A DNA stretch of 64,000 bases from Taxillus chinensis (lineage: Eukaryota; Streptophyta; Magnoliopsida; Santalales; Loranthaceae): positions 3,249,293-3,313,292 of the forward strand of contig CM042092.1 of NCBI GenBank assembly GCA_023512835.1, in the 5' to 3' direction. A program made the translations under genes and the position numbers. Below the pieces are notes generated by a model, which was given only the letters and a program-made list of their open reading frames with translations, had not been told where the DNA came from and ran no database searches. This document shows, piece by piece, positions 1 to 11,421 of the stretch. Positions within the stretch are counted from its first letter, which is position 1. Every line of letters begins with the position of its first letter.

Positions 1-269
1 CATCGATTCCCGTTGGCCTTCACCATGTGCATGGTTCCCATTTTTTTTTTTAAAATTTTTTTAAAAGAAAAAAACACATCCAGGCAACCAGTTGTTAATA
101 GAAAACTAAATGATTGAATTGAATTTTTAAAATTGGTGGGAATATCCGAAATGCTCACACTAATGCATTATCATGGAGTGAAGATGAAAGTTTGACAAAA
201 AAACAAAGAAGACAAACAAAAGTTATAAGTTGGCAAAAAGAAGAAGGAGCTAGAAAGAGTTAACAATAC
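1..269 (-). other. Intron 1 of the first TBL gene (5' part only)
   Basis: This is AT-rich DNA directly downstream (on the minus strand) of the exon ending at 270, and it starts with the splice donor GTATTG. No second TBL exon (the GDS block) is seen before the window ends, so the rest of the gene lies outside. Confidence 0.6.
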
Positions 270-574
270 CGTGGAAGCTGACAAGCAGAAGGTTGCCATC
301 TATACTTGAGGTACATTTTATCAGCCCGGCCATTCTTCAGGCAATTGAATCCAGTTCCGATGAAGGGACAGTCCAGCGTTGCATCGTACAGAGGGTACGA
401 CTTGTCGACGACCCAGCTTCCGGTGAAGATATCGCAACCACCGCTGCTGTCCCGGTTGACATGGGCAGCGTGCATGTTTCTACGTACCCCATACGTAGAA
501 TGGGTCTGCGAGGCGATCAATATTAGAACGAGGAAAGGGAAAGAGCGGAGGAAAAGAGGCAAGGAGAGGGCCAT
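270..574 (-). CDS. Trichome birefringence-like (TBL) protein, first exon only
   Basis: This exon encodes about 101 residues. A hydrophobic signal-anchor (residues about 1-25) is followed by the PMR5N domain, seen as [15 protein letters not shown], then [15 protein letters not shown], then [15 protein letters not shown] with its conserved cysteines. The start is the ATG at 574; the frame runs further upstream but without an ATG. The exon ends in phase 2 at a GTATTG donor, the same junction phase as exon 1 of the complete paralogue at 9009-13382. TBL proteins are Golgi type II membrane proteins that O-acetylate cell-wall polysaccharides; that role comes from the family. The GDS and DxxH catalytic exons would lie before the window, so intactness cannot be judged. 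The two copies in the same orientation suggest a local duplication. Confidence 0.88.
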
Positions 575-622
575 GAATTTGAAGTCTTCGAGTTTATTTC
601 GTGAACACCACAAATGTGATGA

Positions 623-630
623 TATTTATA
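623..630 (-). promoter_or_regulatory. TATA box of the first TBL gene
   Basis: TATAAATA on the minus strand, about 49 bp upstream of the ATG at 574, which implies a very short 5' leader. It is the only good TATA match close to the start. Confidence 0.5.
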
Positions 631-1259
631 GAGCGCAGATAAAAATTGTCTCGCTTTGTTTAATTTTAACCGTTAAAATTAATGAGGTTATTAGTGTGGG
701 AGAAAGAAAAAGATGAAATAAAAACTGTACACAGGTGGATCCGGAAAATCTATGGAAAAATTGTCAGAGAAAAATATACTGAATCAACAAACTCTCTAAT
801 ATTAATACTCAATTATATAGAAAACTTTATTATTAATTATCTTTACAATTCTATCTCTCTTTAATTTTCACAAAAATTAGATGGATAGAAAGGATGAATG
901 CCTATATCGATTATAAGTCGTGCATTGAAGTTGCAAATCAAATATGGTTTGCTGAACCGTTTTTTCATTTATTTTGGATCACGACACAAAACTGAGTGGC
1001 AATTTTGACAATAAAAAATTTGTGCACTCACAAGCTATTCTTTTGACAATTTATATCGATTTTAATTTGTCCGTATATTTACATTATATTTTTTGTTTAA
1101 TATTTTTAAAGATCGATTAAAATTGCATATAACTCTAATTTCTTTATAATAACAGTTCTGATTAACATACTAATTGAGCTCTTACTTCTCTATATTTTCG
1201 TAAGTATTGTTATAACTTTATCATCTAATACTAATAGAATGAAATGATAATGAAGTCTT
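631..1259. other. Intergenic, AT-rich, no gene seen
   Basis: No coding pattern or clear repeat ends were recognised. It separates the first TBL promoter from the Copia remnant. Confidence 0.5.
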
Positions 1260-2670
1260 AGATGTTTGGTCCTTGAATGAATACTGAATTATTGGCAAAG
1301 TGTATTATACTTTGACTGTCACTATTTGTTAAAATTCATTTTTCCTGGTAAACCTTATAATAGATAAATTTCTTATTGGGTTTAGTTACTACTATATACT
1401 CTGCCTCAGTTATAGATAAAGTCATAATTTTCTACAACTGAGAAATCCAGTTAACTATTGTAGTCCTTATTATGAACACACATCTTATAGTACTCTTTCG
1501 GTGGTCTATTTTTCTAGCAAAATTAGCATCAACATAAGCTTGCAATTTTAGTTTACTTTTTTTTTAAACATAAACATTTTTCTAGTAGTACATTGCATAT
1601 ATCTTAGTATTCATTTATTGTTTCTCAATGCCGTTTTCTTGGATTAAATATAAATATGCTCATTCCTCCATTGCACGAGCAATATTTGGTCTTGTATAGA
1701 CTATGATATACATTAAGCTTTCAATGGTCAATGCATATAGAACCTCAACCATGTAGTTTTTATCTTTCGTTTATCTTTGGAGTTTACTCCTTTGATATTT
1801 TGAAGTGATTAGATAGAGGTGATCTCATAGACTTGACATCACTTAAGCCAAATTTATATAAGATCTCACAAATATATTCTATTTGAGATAATTGTAAGAT
1901 ACATTTCTATTGATCTTTACCAATCCTCATTTCAAGTATATGCTTCATTGCACCCAAGTCTTCTATCTGAAATTCATTGGATAACTATCTCTTCAACATG
2001 TTGATCTTTTTTTATATTTGTTTCTGTTATTAACATGTCATCAACATAAAGTAACAAAATAATGAAACTAAAATTAACCATTTTAGAGTAACAAAAATGG
2101 TCGGTATTGCATCTCGAGTAATTATTATCATACATGAAACTATTAAATTTCTTATATACCAACGTCGGGATGTTTGTTTTAAACCATACAAGTTTCTAGT
2201 CAAATTGCATACCGAAACTTTATTACTCCTTTATATGAATCCCTTTGATTATTTAATGTAAATCTATTCCTCCTAATCCTTATAAAAGAAAATTATCTTT
2301 ATATCTAATTGCTCTAAATGTAAATTCTTTGTTGCTATAACGCTCAAAATTAATCAAATGATAGTTTGACAATTGAAGAGAATATTTTACTATAATCAAT
2401 ACATTCATTTTATTTGAAGCCTTTAACCACCAATATTGCTTTATATTTTTTGGAGCTATTGTACTCCTCCTTGACTTGGTACACAATTTGTTTTGCAAAA
2501 CTTTCTTGTTGGCCAGTAGCTTTCCTAGTTTCTAAGTTTGATTGAATATAAGAGACTTCATTTCATCTTCCATTGCAAGCTCCAACTTCATTGCATCCTT
2601 TATTTGACATGCTTCATGATAGCATTTAGGTTCTCTCCCATTTGTTAGCAACAGTTAATTCAAGTACTTT
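1260..2670 (-). mobile_element. Decayed Ty1/copia fragment, reverse transcriptase and RNase H
   Basis: In broken minus-strand frames the order is: a pol segment at about 2600-2280 (AMEDEMKSLIF; TIAPKNIKQYWW), the RT catalytic block LLLYVDDMLI near 2060, the stretch before RNase H with YTRPNIARAM near 1690, and RNase H with AYVDANFARKIDHRKST and ITEAEY near 1530-1390. Many stops and frameshifts show that it is dead. No LTR was found at either end. The integrase-like remnant at 6040-6960 has the same orientation and lies upstream in element order, so both may be one old insertion split by later DNA. Confidence 0.82.
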
Positions 2671-3455
2671 TTATTTGGTACAAGCGGTTAACTAGATTTC
2701 CTTAATGTAGGAACTTAATCCTATGAGACATTATAAAGTTCAAAGTAAACATGTTAAGGGTCTATTGGACTAGAGGACTTTAATGTGTCTCGATCTTTAT
2801 ACAAAAATTTTTCATTAAAAATATCTTTACTTCTAATGATTTTCTTATTTTGGTTATTCAACATTTTTAACCAAATTTATTGTCCAATCAGGACTGCCCC
2901 CCTCAGTGGGACCTCAATATCACATGTCCATCCCATGGACTCTCAGTATCTCATATTTTCAAGCACAATAACAAAGCATAAAACTAACTCATGGGACAAC
3001 TCTATTAAAGAATAACAATTCTCGTGCATGTACTTAAATTCACAACACACATCAACTTGATTCAACAACATCTCGTTCTCTTATAACTTTTTCATTCTTT
3101 AAATTCATTATTTATTAATTATAATAGTTTTATAGCATTTGTAATGAACTCAATAAAGTTAAAATTGAGTTAAATAATAGTTAAAACATGAAAAGATAAT
3201 CACATAACGCACTAAATATAACTACACTACATTTAATCCATACTAAAGTGACTGGCTAAATTTATTAAGTCAAGTTGGCTGATTAAATATTACTTTCAAA
3301 TAAAATAATAGTTTCCTTGTACGCGTTTGTGTATGAATGTGTACAGGTGGACACGAGTATTGGACTGGAATTGTTCACCAAATCATCAACCAGATTGACG
3401 TGACAGATGATGTGTTTGGGGGCATGAAAATATCAATTGCGTTTGTAGCAGATGA
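2671..3455. other. Degenerate intergenic DNA
   Basis: AT-rich with a short GC-rich patch near 2890-2945. No gene was recognised. It may include worn upstream parts of the adjoining Copia fragment. Confidence 0.4.
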
Positions 3456-4132
3456 TGTGTTTAAATCAGTTTGATGAATTTTAGTTCCATTAATTTATGT
3501 CTCTATTGATATTTACAATTGTGAAAGATGACGTGCTTAATTCGGTCTGAGACAAATAGAACGTAGTTTTGAGAATTAAACTAATATTAAAAAATTGATT
3601 ACGATGAACTTTGGTTTAGAAAATAAAGACGTCGGTTCAGAAAATAAAGACTTCAGTTTAGGAAATATGAACTTCGGTTGGGGAAATAGTCATTTCCCAA
3701 ACTGAAATTTACTAAACTGAATTAAAGTCACTATATGTATGAGTTTTTGGGTTTCGTAAACTGTAATTTTTATTTCAAACTTCGAATGACCATATCTTCA
3801 GCGTAGTAGACCCTTTTTTTTATTTATAGCTATTGACGAGACTTACAACATCCAAACGCCCATAGGGAGTTTGCTACTCTCAGAATTACAAAAAATACAC
3901 TCTTTCACCTTCAATTTCAAATTTTATGCACAGTTTTGAATTTTCTAAACTTATGATTTCTCAACGCACATATGTTTTAGTTCTCCAAATTTGGGATCTC
4001 TTGTGATACAGTTTCATGAAGTAATGTACAACATATTGTTTCATGAAGATAATGTAAATGCATAGAATAATACTTCATTTTGAGAAGTATAACTATTTTC
4101 TAAATTGAAGTTCATCGAACCAATTTAAACGC
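3456..4132. mobile_element. TIR element, copy A (relative at 14355-15143)
   Basis: The left end (GTGTTTAAATCAGTTTGATG) and the reverse complement of the right end (GCGTTTAAATTGGTTCGATG) form imperfect terminal inverted repeats. Inside, 3600-3700 has about four units of a roughly 25-bp repeat built on TTCGGTTYAGRAAATA. The whole block resembles the inverted copy at 14.4-15.1 kb. No transposase and no convincing target duplication are seen, so its superfamily is uncertain. Confidence 0.6.
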
Positions 4133-5040
4133 TATCATGTTTTTGCCTTTTGGCTGCATATTATTATGATGCAGCATATATGATTTTATAGCTACATTGG
4201 AGGCTTTGCTGGAATAACATATTGGACCTACATGTAGATCCGATTCTAATTCCGGTGGAATCATCTAGTTAAAAATATTAATTTAACGAATATAATTTTT
4301 TGTTGTAGTTGGCGCAAATCATCAACTTAATGATTAGACTCAAGTCGTCCATTATCAAGCCATCGACATTGCTAGTTTTGTCATCTTTGGTGGAGACATC
4401 GCCATTTCCATAATCAAAGTTATATTAGGTGGTAGGGACTCATGACAATCAGGTGGAGAGGGATCCAGAGTCGAGGTAGGCCTAATTGGAGGATAGGGTC
4501 TAATATCCTTTTGGAGCCTCTTCATGGCAATATGTAGCACGCCCATACGAGGTGAAGGAGACAATTATAGAAAATGTGTTTATAGTCTTTATTTTAATAA
4601 AATATTTAAAAATTGATTAAACCAATTATTTGGCAAGGTAAAATGTGACAAACTAAAATTTGTGAAATTCAAATTTATATCTAAATTTTAGTTAAGAAAA
4701 AAAAACTATATATATTACTCAAAATAAAGATTTCATTGCAAGTCTTTTGTATTTTTATTAAAACGATGTTACTTTGATAAAAAAAATCATTAATCAAAAT
4801 ATCGTTTATATTAAAATACAAAAAGGTCTATAATGCAGTCTCTAGGACTACAAGTAGCAATACTCATTAGTTAATGAATATTGAGATCATTAATAGTGCC
4901 CTTAGTTGATTCATGGATGCCGTAGAGGTTGATTTATACATATCGATTTCTTATTTTTCATCATTGTTATTTTTTAGTTGAACGGTAGAAGTTGATTTGT
5001 ACGAATTGACTTTTTGTTTTTGAAATATTGACACTCGTAA
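4133..5040. other. Intergenic, no gene seen
   Basis: AT-rich sequence with only short unconvincing reading frames. No repeat with defined ends was recognised. Confidence 0.45.
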
Positions 5041-5044
5041 AAAT

Positions 5045-5310
5045 TTTATTTCATAAAAATGTTTGTTTTGTCTATTTTATATATTTGTTTTCAAAATATG
5101 ATTATTTTCGAGTAGAAAAAACATAAAACTAAAAACGACAATTTGTTATTTTCATTCTTTAAGACCTAAAAAGTAAAAACAACTTTTTGTTTTTAATTTT
5201 TAGTTTTCAGTTTTATGTACTCAAAAATAGTTATCACGTTTTTGAAAATAAAAACAAAAATATCCTTAGATTCCAAAACAAATATTTGAAAACATGTACC
5301 AAACAGGCTA
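5045..5310. mobile_element. Fold-back MITE-like sequence
   Basis: Two arms, about 5103-5137 and 5190-5230, are inverted copies: ACATAAAACTAAAAAC on the left pairs with GTTTTCAGTTTTATGT on the right. The outer part ends in ACCAAACAGGC, the kind of end also seen in the MITE at 24058-24349. The target duplication is not clear. Confidence 0.5.
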
Positions 5311-6039
5311 ATAAAGATAAATTGGCGTATTATTAGAGTATTATTAGCTAAAATAAGAAAGAAATTTGGGAAGATAATAAAGATAAATTGAGAAATATAA
5401 TAGTCAAATAAGAAATAAAAGATGTATTATTAGAGTATCATTAGCTAAAATGATACGATAATAAGTTAAATATAAATTTGTTTAACATTTTAGGTTGCTA
5501 CTAATTGTGATGCTCTAATGGGGGGTATATTTATACAATGTGAGGTTGCAAATATTTCAGTCTTAAATTTTTTTTTAAAAAAATTTATTCTATAATAAAA
5601 ATAGTATATAATTAAATGATAATATAATATATACTATTATTAATATTATATAAAAAATAAATAATACTACTTACTAATTACCAATAGTGTGTATAATCGA
5701 TGAATAACTGATATGAAGATAATGAGAAACAAAAATAAAATTACAAAAAAATTATCATTGTCCACATCAAGCGATTCAGTTGCAAGCAACATTTTTCATA
5801 AAAAAGAAATTAGATACAGTAATGAGTTTCTACTGGTCACCCTTTCGGCCGGTCACTGACATCCCGCCTTTCCATTTCTGTGCCTTTTATAGTCGCTGGC
5901 CACAACCAGTAGCCGGTGGGGTCTTATCTGACCCCACCCGACTCATCACTGACAGAAATAATGCACACCGATCGCTAAGGGGCTTGGCATTTTGCGAGCA
6001 ACACATTTGTCACCCTAAGCAACAAATGTGTATTTAAGT
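5311..6039. other. Intergenic; AT-rich, then a GC-rich patch
   Basis: 5311-5770 is AT-rich with no gene. 5820-5980 is GC-rich, and the open frame across it (5780-6037) matches nothing recognised and is probably chance. Confidence 0.4.
5915..5938. repeat. Perfect 9-bp hairpin
   Basis: GGTGGGGTC, a 6-base loop, then GACCCCACC. It lies in the GC-rich patch between Copia remnants and could be part of an unrecognised element. Confidence 0.55.
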
Positions 6040-6960
6040 GATTTAATATCAAATTTATTTTTAGTATTATCACTAGTATGCACATAAGAAATACAACCAA
6101 ATATATTCAAATGTGAAAGTTTAATGATCTTTTTCCTTCCAAAAATTTTCTAGTATTTTGAACTTTAGAGGTGTTATTGATCCATAATTGATTAGGTAAG
6201 CTATCATGTTTATTGCCTCTGTCTAAAATTATTTGGGCAACCCTCCATGTAGGCAAATGCTTTTAGCACTCTTAGTTAATATTCTGTTCATACATTTTAC
6301 TATGCCATTTTGTTATGGTATCCCTAGCATAGTTCTCTCGAGTTCGAGCTTAATCTTATTCTCATAACAAATCGTTTAAACCTGATGTTTTCATATTCTC
6401 TACTATAATCAAAACACAACATTTCGATCATCAAGCTGGTTTTATTTTCTAATACCGCTTTCCAACTTTTAAATGTTTAGAATACTTATGACTTCTATTT
6501 AATGAAATATACCTATACTTTCCTATAATGATCATCAATAAATGGAACAACGTAGTGTTTACCTCTAATTGATGAAACTGTAGTTTGTCCTCGAACATCT
6601 ATGTAAATTAACTTGAGCTTTGATTCTTTTAAAGTTTTACCTTTCCTTTTGAAATTTACCCGTTTCTACTTTTCAAAAATACAACTCTTACATAAATAAA
6701 TATCTATTAAGTACATGACTTCTATCCCTTTTTCACTCATGTGACCAACTCTTTGATATTACAAATTTGGATCATCCTTACATTTTAAAATTGCAATAAA
6801 ATAATTTCCATTCATAGTCGTGTAAGAGTTTCATGTTTTTTTTTACCTTATATAATAATCATGACTCCTTTTGAAATCTTCTAGGTGTCTCCAGTAAAAA
6901 TTGACATGTAGCCATCATTTGTTAATTGTTTAATGGAAAATAAATTCTTCGGTACATGTT
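6040..6960 (-). mobile_element. Decayed Ty1/copia fragment, integrase
   Basis: On the minus strand, broken frames show the integrase sequence TMLGIPQQNGIVKCMNR near 6350-6290, then LHGGLPK near 6250 and AYLINYGSITPLKFKI near 6200-6150. The family pattern is PGTPQQNGVAERMNR. Stops and frameshifts are frequent and no LTR is visible. Same orientation as the RT/RNase H fragment at 1260-2670. Confidence 0.78.
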
Positions 6961-7186
6961 TCATATCTTTCAGTCCCATACAGATCCAATGAGCTTGATC
7001 TATAAAATTTATTGACCAATGATGTCACATGCTTGATCATTACCGGGGTATATCATCATTACTGGGGTATATCTTTTCTCAATTGTCTGAAACATAGTCT
7101 TCAAATATAATTCTCAAATGATGAGCCCAAACCATATAGAGTACACTTTTTCTCAATTGGCTAATTATTACCGAGTATATACTAAG

Positions 7187-7469
7187 TAGGGATGGCAAAA
7201 TGAACCCGATCCACCCCAATTCGGATTGCCCCAACCTAATTTGACCCGTCCCGATAGGCCATAAAGTCTTGCCCAACCCGCTCTAACCTGAGATTTTTAA
7301 AGAAATATAGAGTAAAAATGTCCTTCCGACTCGACCCGCCTTGACCTGACCCACCCCAAACTGCCTAACTCCGGGTCAAATCGGGTCTGGTTTGGATCAT
7401 ATTATATATTTTTAGGTCTGCTACGGGTTGAGCAATACCCGGGCCCAACCCAACCTATTGCTATCCCTA
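7187..7469. mobile_element. Non-autonomous hAT-like element
   Basis: The ends are inverted: TAGGGATGGCAA on the left and TTGCTATCCCTA on the right. Flanking octamers ATACTAAG (7179-7186) and ATACCGAG (7470-7477) match at 6 of 8 positions, fitting a worn 8-bp hAT target duplication. The interior is rich in GACCCG/CGGGTC words, typical of this family. A fragment with a similar end is at 18127-18206. Confidence 0.68.
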
Positions 7470-7734
7470 ATACCGAGTACATCACCATTCATATATTTTC
7501 ATTTTCAAATGATGGCTCAAATACAAGGTTGTTTGACTATACTACAAAATTTCCAAAATTAGCCTTTTTAGGGCTCTAACCACAAATTAAGCCCACTCAT
7601 AGTCAAAGGTCTCCATTCGATGCATACGTTGTCAAACTAATATTCTTATTTTCAAATATCTATTCCATCGTATGGGTAACTTCCAAAACTTTAAAAATAG
7701 ATTATTTTACTTTTTCTACTATTGAAGTATAATA

Positions 7735-8170
7735 AAGCAGAATATATGGCGATTACCGAGGCATGCATGTAAAAAAGCTCTTTCATTGAAAGACTATTTC
7801 ATGAACTATATGAAAATTGAAAAATTAATTCTTTATTCAATGATAGTCAAAGTGTTATATTTTTTTACAAAGGATTAAATGTATCATAGGAGAACAAACA
7901 CTTTGATGTTCGTTATCATTTTGTGTGTGATGTTACTACTTGTGATAATATTATATTGTGAGCAAAATTAGCATTTATCATAATCCTACAGACATGATGA
8001 TAAAGTCACTTGCCAAGTTTCAGTACTGCTTGAACTTGGTCAATGTTTGGTGATTACTCTTTGGGGTTTTATGACAGAAGTAGAGTATATACTTTGCTAT
8101 TATTTGTTGGAGATTATTTTTACATCAACTGAGTTTGTGTTAAGATGGAGATTTGTTGAATAGTGACTCA
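7735..8170 (+). mobile_element. Decayed Ty1/copia fragment, RNase H end (plus strand)
   Basis: Plus-strand frames read EYMAITEACM, then SSFIERLFHELYE, NSLFNDSQSV, and a HFDVRYHFVCDVTT block, matching the C-terminal half of Copia RNase H. A purine-rich AAGATGGAGA at about 8142-8151 followed by TTTGTTGAATAG resembles a polypurine tract and 3' LTR start. It is opposite in orientation to the neighbouring Copia remnants, so it is a separate insertion. Confidence 0.7.
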
Positions 8171-9008
8171 AATTTTCATAATCATGACACTAATTGATAG
8201 TTTCATGTTTCACCGTATTTAGTTTATTTGTTTATGAATTCCCAGATCCAATACAGATCAGCTAACAATTTTCTATTTCTTCTAATTCTATTTATTTGTT
8301 TCTTTTTATAGAATTGTGTTTTGAGAGCATCATTAGAGTTAAGAAAATTAAAGAGATTATCACATGTTTTATATATGGTTATTGTGAAGCTTTTCTCCTA
8401 TGCGCATGTTTTTTTTAACCAAATATAATACACAACAAATTTACTACGACACCATTTCTTTTCCAATTCATCTATTATACTTTAGCACAGTATTTTTTTA
8501 TTTTTATTTTGTTTCTCTTCTATCTCATTCCTGGCTTATTTTTCAAATTTTAAACGAAGTTTTTGGTACAAAACATCTAAACATAAATGAATTTTAAAAA
8601 AAAACATTATTTTAGTAAAATTTAGGTACACAACAATAAAAGTTTCTTGATTATCTTCTTTTCATATCAAAGGATCGGAGTTTTCACATTAAAATTGTTG
8701 GTGTGTTATGCCTTATTTATTTATGCATGTTTATTTTGTTCAACTAATTTGTTAATGGATCAAATTGAGGTTGGGGGTTGTACGTTTTCCTTCTGAAACT
8801 AAAGTCTAATGTATGTTTAATGAAGTGTCTCATACATGATCACGTGGGGCCAAAAGGGATGTCTGGGTTTAATGGCGAATTAAGCTAGAGCAAAATTTTG
8901 TGTGCACGTACTCTTTTTCGGAATAAACCAAAGAAATTCAAGCACATCTACTCTTTTTTCCTCATGTCAATGATGTGAATTTAAAAGAATAGATTAAAAA
9001 AACAAAAA
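8171..9008. other. Intergenic DNA 3' of the second TBL gene
   Basis: AT-rich with short chance frames only. 8900-9008 probably contains the 3' untranslated region of the TBL gene, but no clear poly(A) signal was identified. Confidence 0.4.
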
Positions 9009-11378
9009 TCAAAAGCTGAGATTGTAAAGAATTTCATTCCAAGTATCAGTAACCCCAGCGACACACCAATGGGTGCAGTCCATGGCTCGCCCAGGCAGCC
9101 CATAGACGGAAGGGTGACCGTCCTTGCGCAGCAGCGAGAGGAGGGTTATGTCCAGAAACACCACCGGCTTCTTGACGTTGCTCAACGCCTTCTTCATGAC
9201 AGCCACCGACGTTGGCAGCCCTCCGGGATACGCTGGCCCGGATGTCGGATCTTCCTGCCCTTGGCATGTTGTTGCATTCGGTTCATTCCAATCCTTCCCA
9301 CTGCTCATGTCAGCCCCACATGCACGCATGGTAACAACAGCAGGATATAAAATGCCAATATGTGATTTTATATAAATGGTGTCAACCTCGAATATATATA
9401 TATGAGTGTATATATATAAAGAGAGAAGAGAAAGCAGAAATATGTGAACTTACACGTAATGAGAAGGAGAAATCCCTTGGAAGAAGACCTTTGATTTGGT
9501 TGGATCGATGTTGGCATCAACCCAACGAGCCCAAGTGGTCATGGCCTCTTCAAAAGCCACCGTGCGATCCACGTCTTTCAATATGTGCGTTCCATTTTGG
9601 ATGAAGTCCCATCTGAAACAAACTCAATATAATAGATCGAATGAGTCCGTCACGGCCGTCGAGTACTTGTACATTAAAAATAAAGTTAAAAAAAAAGGAT
9701 GAATACGCTGCGTAATATTCACTAAATTAAAATTTTCATTTTCCAATATGCATGGGGATTTTATTCAAATTTAAGAAGGGTTTGTGAAAGGATATTTTCA
9801 TGTAGCTAGGTATAGGTGATGGGTTTGGATGAGCTTTTCGGGTTGACATGTTATATATAATAGATCTAATTACTATGATAAATGAGGCCCGACAAATGAT
9901 GATTAGTGATATAAAAATAATATGTGAAATTGACACACGGTAAAAATGATTTAATTTATAAATGAGTAATATTGTTACGAAATTGTATAATCATTAAATA
10001 AGTCGTAACAGTATATGAGATCATTGAAGAGAAAACAAAGAAAAAAATCAGTCTTCCATTCAATTAAGATTTTATGACGATGTCTAAGTGGGTTGTACAA
10101 AATATTTTTGTTTATAATTTTTTTATTTTTTTTATTTTGTTGATCTTTTATGCTGTAATATGTAATTTATATTTCCAAACTGACCCCAAATGAATTAACC
10201 GGGGAGTTAAACCCCTATTTTGAGTTTTCGAGTGATAGACGAAGTATATATGTATTAGGGGAAAATTAATTAATAGGCTTTTTACTAAATAAGGGGAAAA
10301 TTAATTAATAGGCTTAATTTCTTTACTCACGGTTGCTTAGGCCCCTTCCTGCCCCACCACTGATATGTGTTGAATATGAGCATGTCAATTCCTAGCCACG
10401 GTTTGCCTCCTTCAATAACCTTATTGAGCTTTAAGATTCTTCCTTTGGGTTCCGTGGCAATCTCCATCAAGAACATCGTTCGATGATAAATAACTTTCAC
10501 ATTATATTCCTGCAAAATAAATTGAAAATTTATACTCCAAAGTTATTCATAATTGTAAGTTTTACGCTTAATTAGCAGATAAAATAGTGGAATAGAAGAT
10601 CTAGCCTTGTCCAAAATCTTTAATATATACTTTCTTTTTCAATGCTTGTTGTAATTTTAAATGGGCGATTTTTACGCCGATTTGAATATTTATATTTTAT
10701 ACGCCGATATGGTAAGTCGAGTGATTGGAAAATGAAAATGAGTGTGTGTGAGTGTGTAAAAGGTCAAAAGTAAGTACACAAATCATTTTATGAATGGAAC
10801 ACGTGAACCGACATAAAAAATTCTGAAGTTTTTTTTTTCACGGGCCTACTTTTATATATATTCAAAATATATATAAACACAAATACAATCTGTCATAAAA
10901 AGGTCAACAAGTGAACACAAAAGTCATTTTATGAATGATACACGTGAACCTATAAAATAACAATTTTTATACTACAAATAAAATTCTTATACATAGGCAA
11001 AGACCAGCTTATTATCATATTTTCTGAAAAAAAGTTTCTTTTTTCTTTTTAATTTTATGTATATATAATGCTCTACTCGATCGATTGTACGTCTTCTCTT
11101 TGAAGAGATCATCCGACTTTAAAGGATTCTTCTTCCATATATATTGCCTAGGAAAGAAAACTGAGGGCGGGAAAGAGAGAAGGGTACTTACGACGAGGGT
11201 GAATGTGGTGAGGTCGCCATGCATAATCAGTCTGTACTTGGGTTTAGGTACTGCAGTGTAGAGCATGCATACCAATGACGTCCACTGGTTCCGGCTCAGG
11301 GAGTCCCCAACAAACATTATGCTTTTTCCTCTTTGCGCTTCCAAAAACTTTTTCCCATCAAACCTGCCAAATGACATG

Positions 11379-11421
<43 letters not shown>

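Noticed and set aside
1..46. Possible second exon of the first TBL gene at the window edge
   Set aside because: None of its frames shows the conserved GDS-containing sequence expected there.
5780..6037. 85-codon open frame in a GC-rich patch
   Set aside because: No family resemblance, no splice or promoter context, surrounded by Copia debris.
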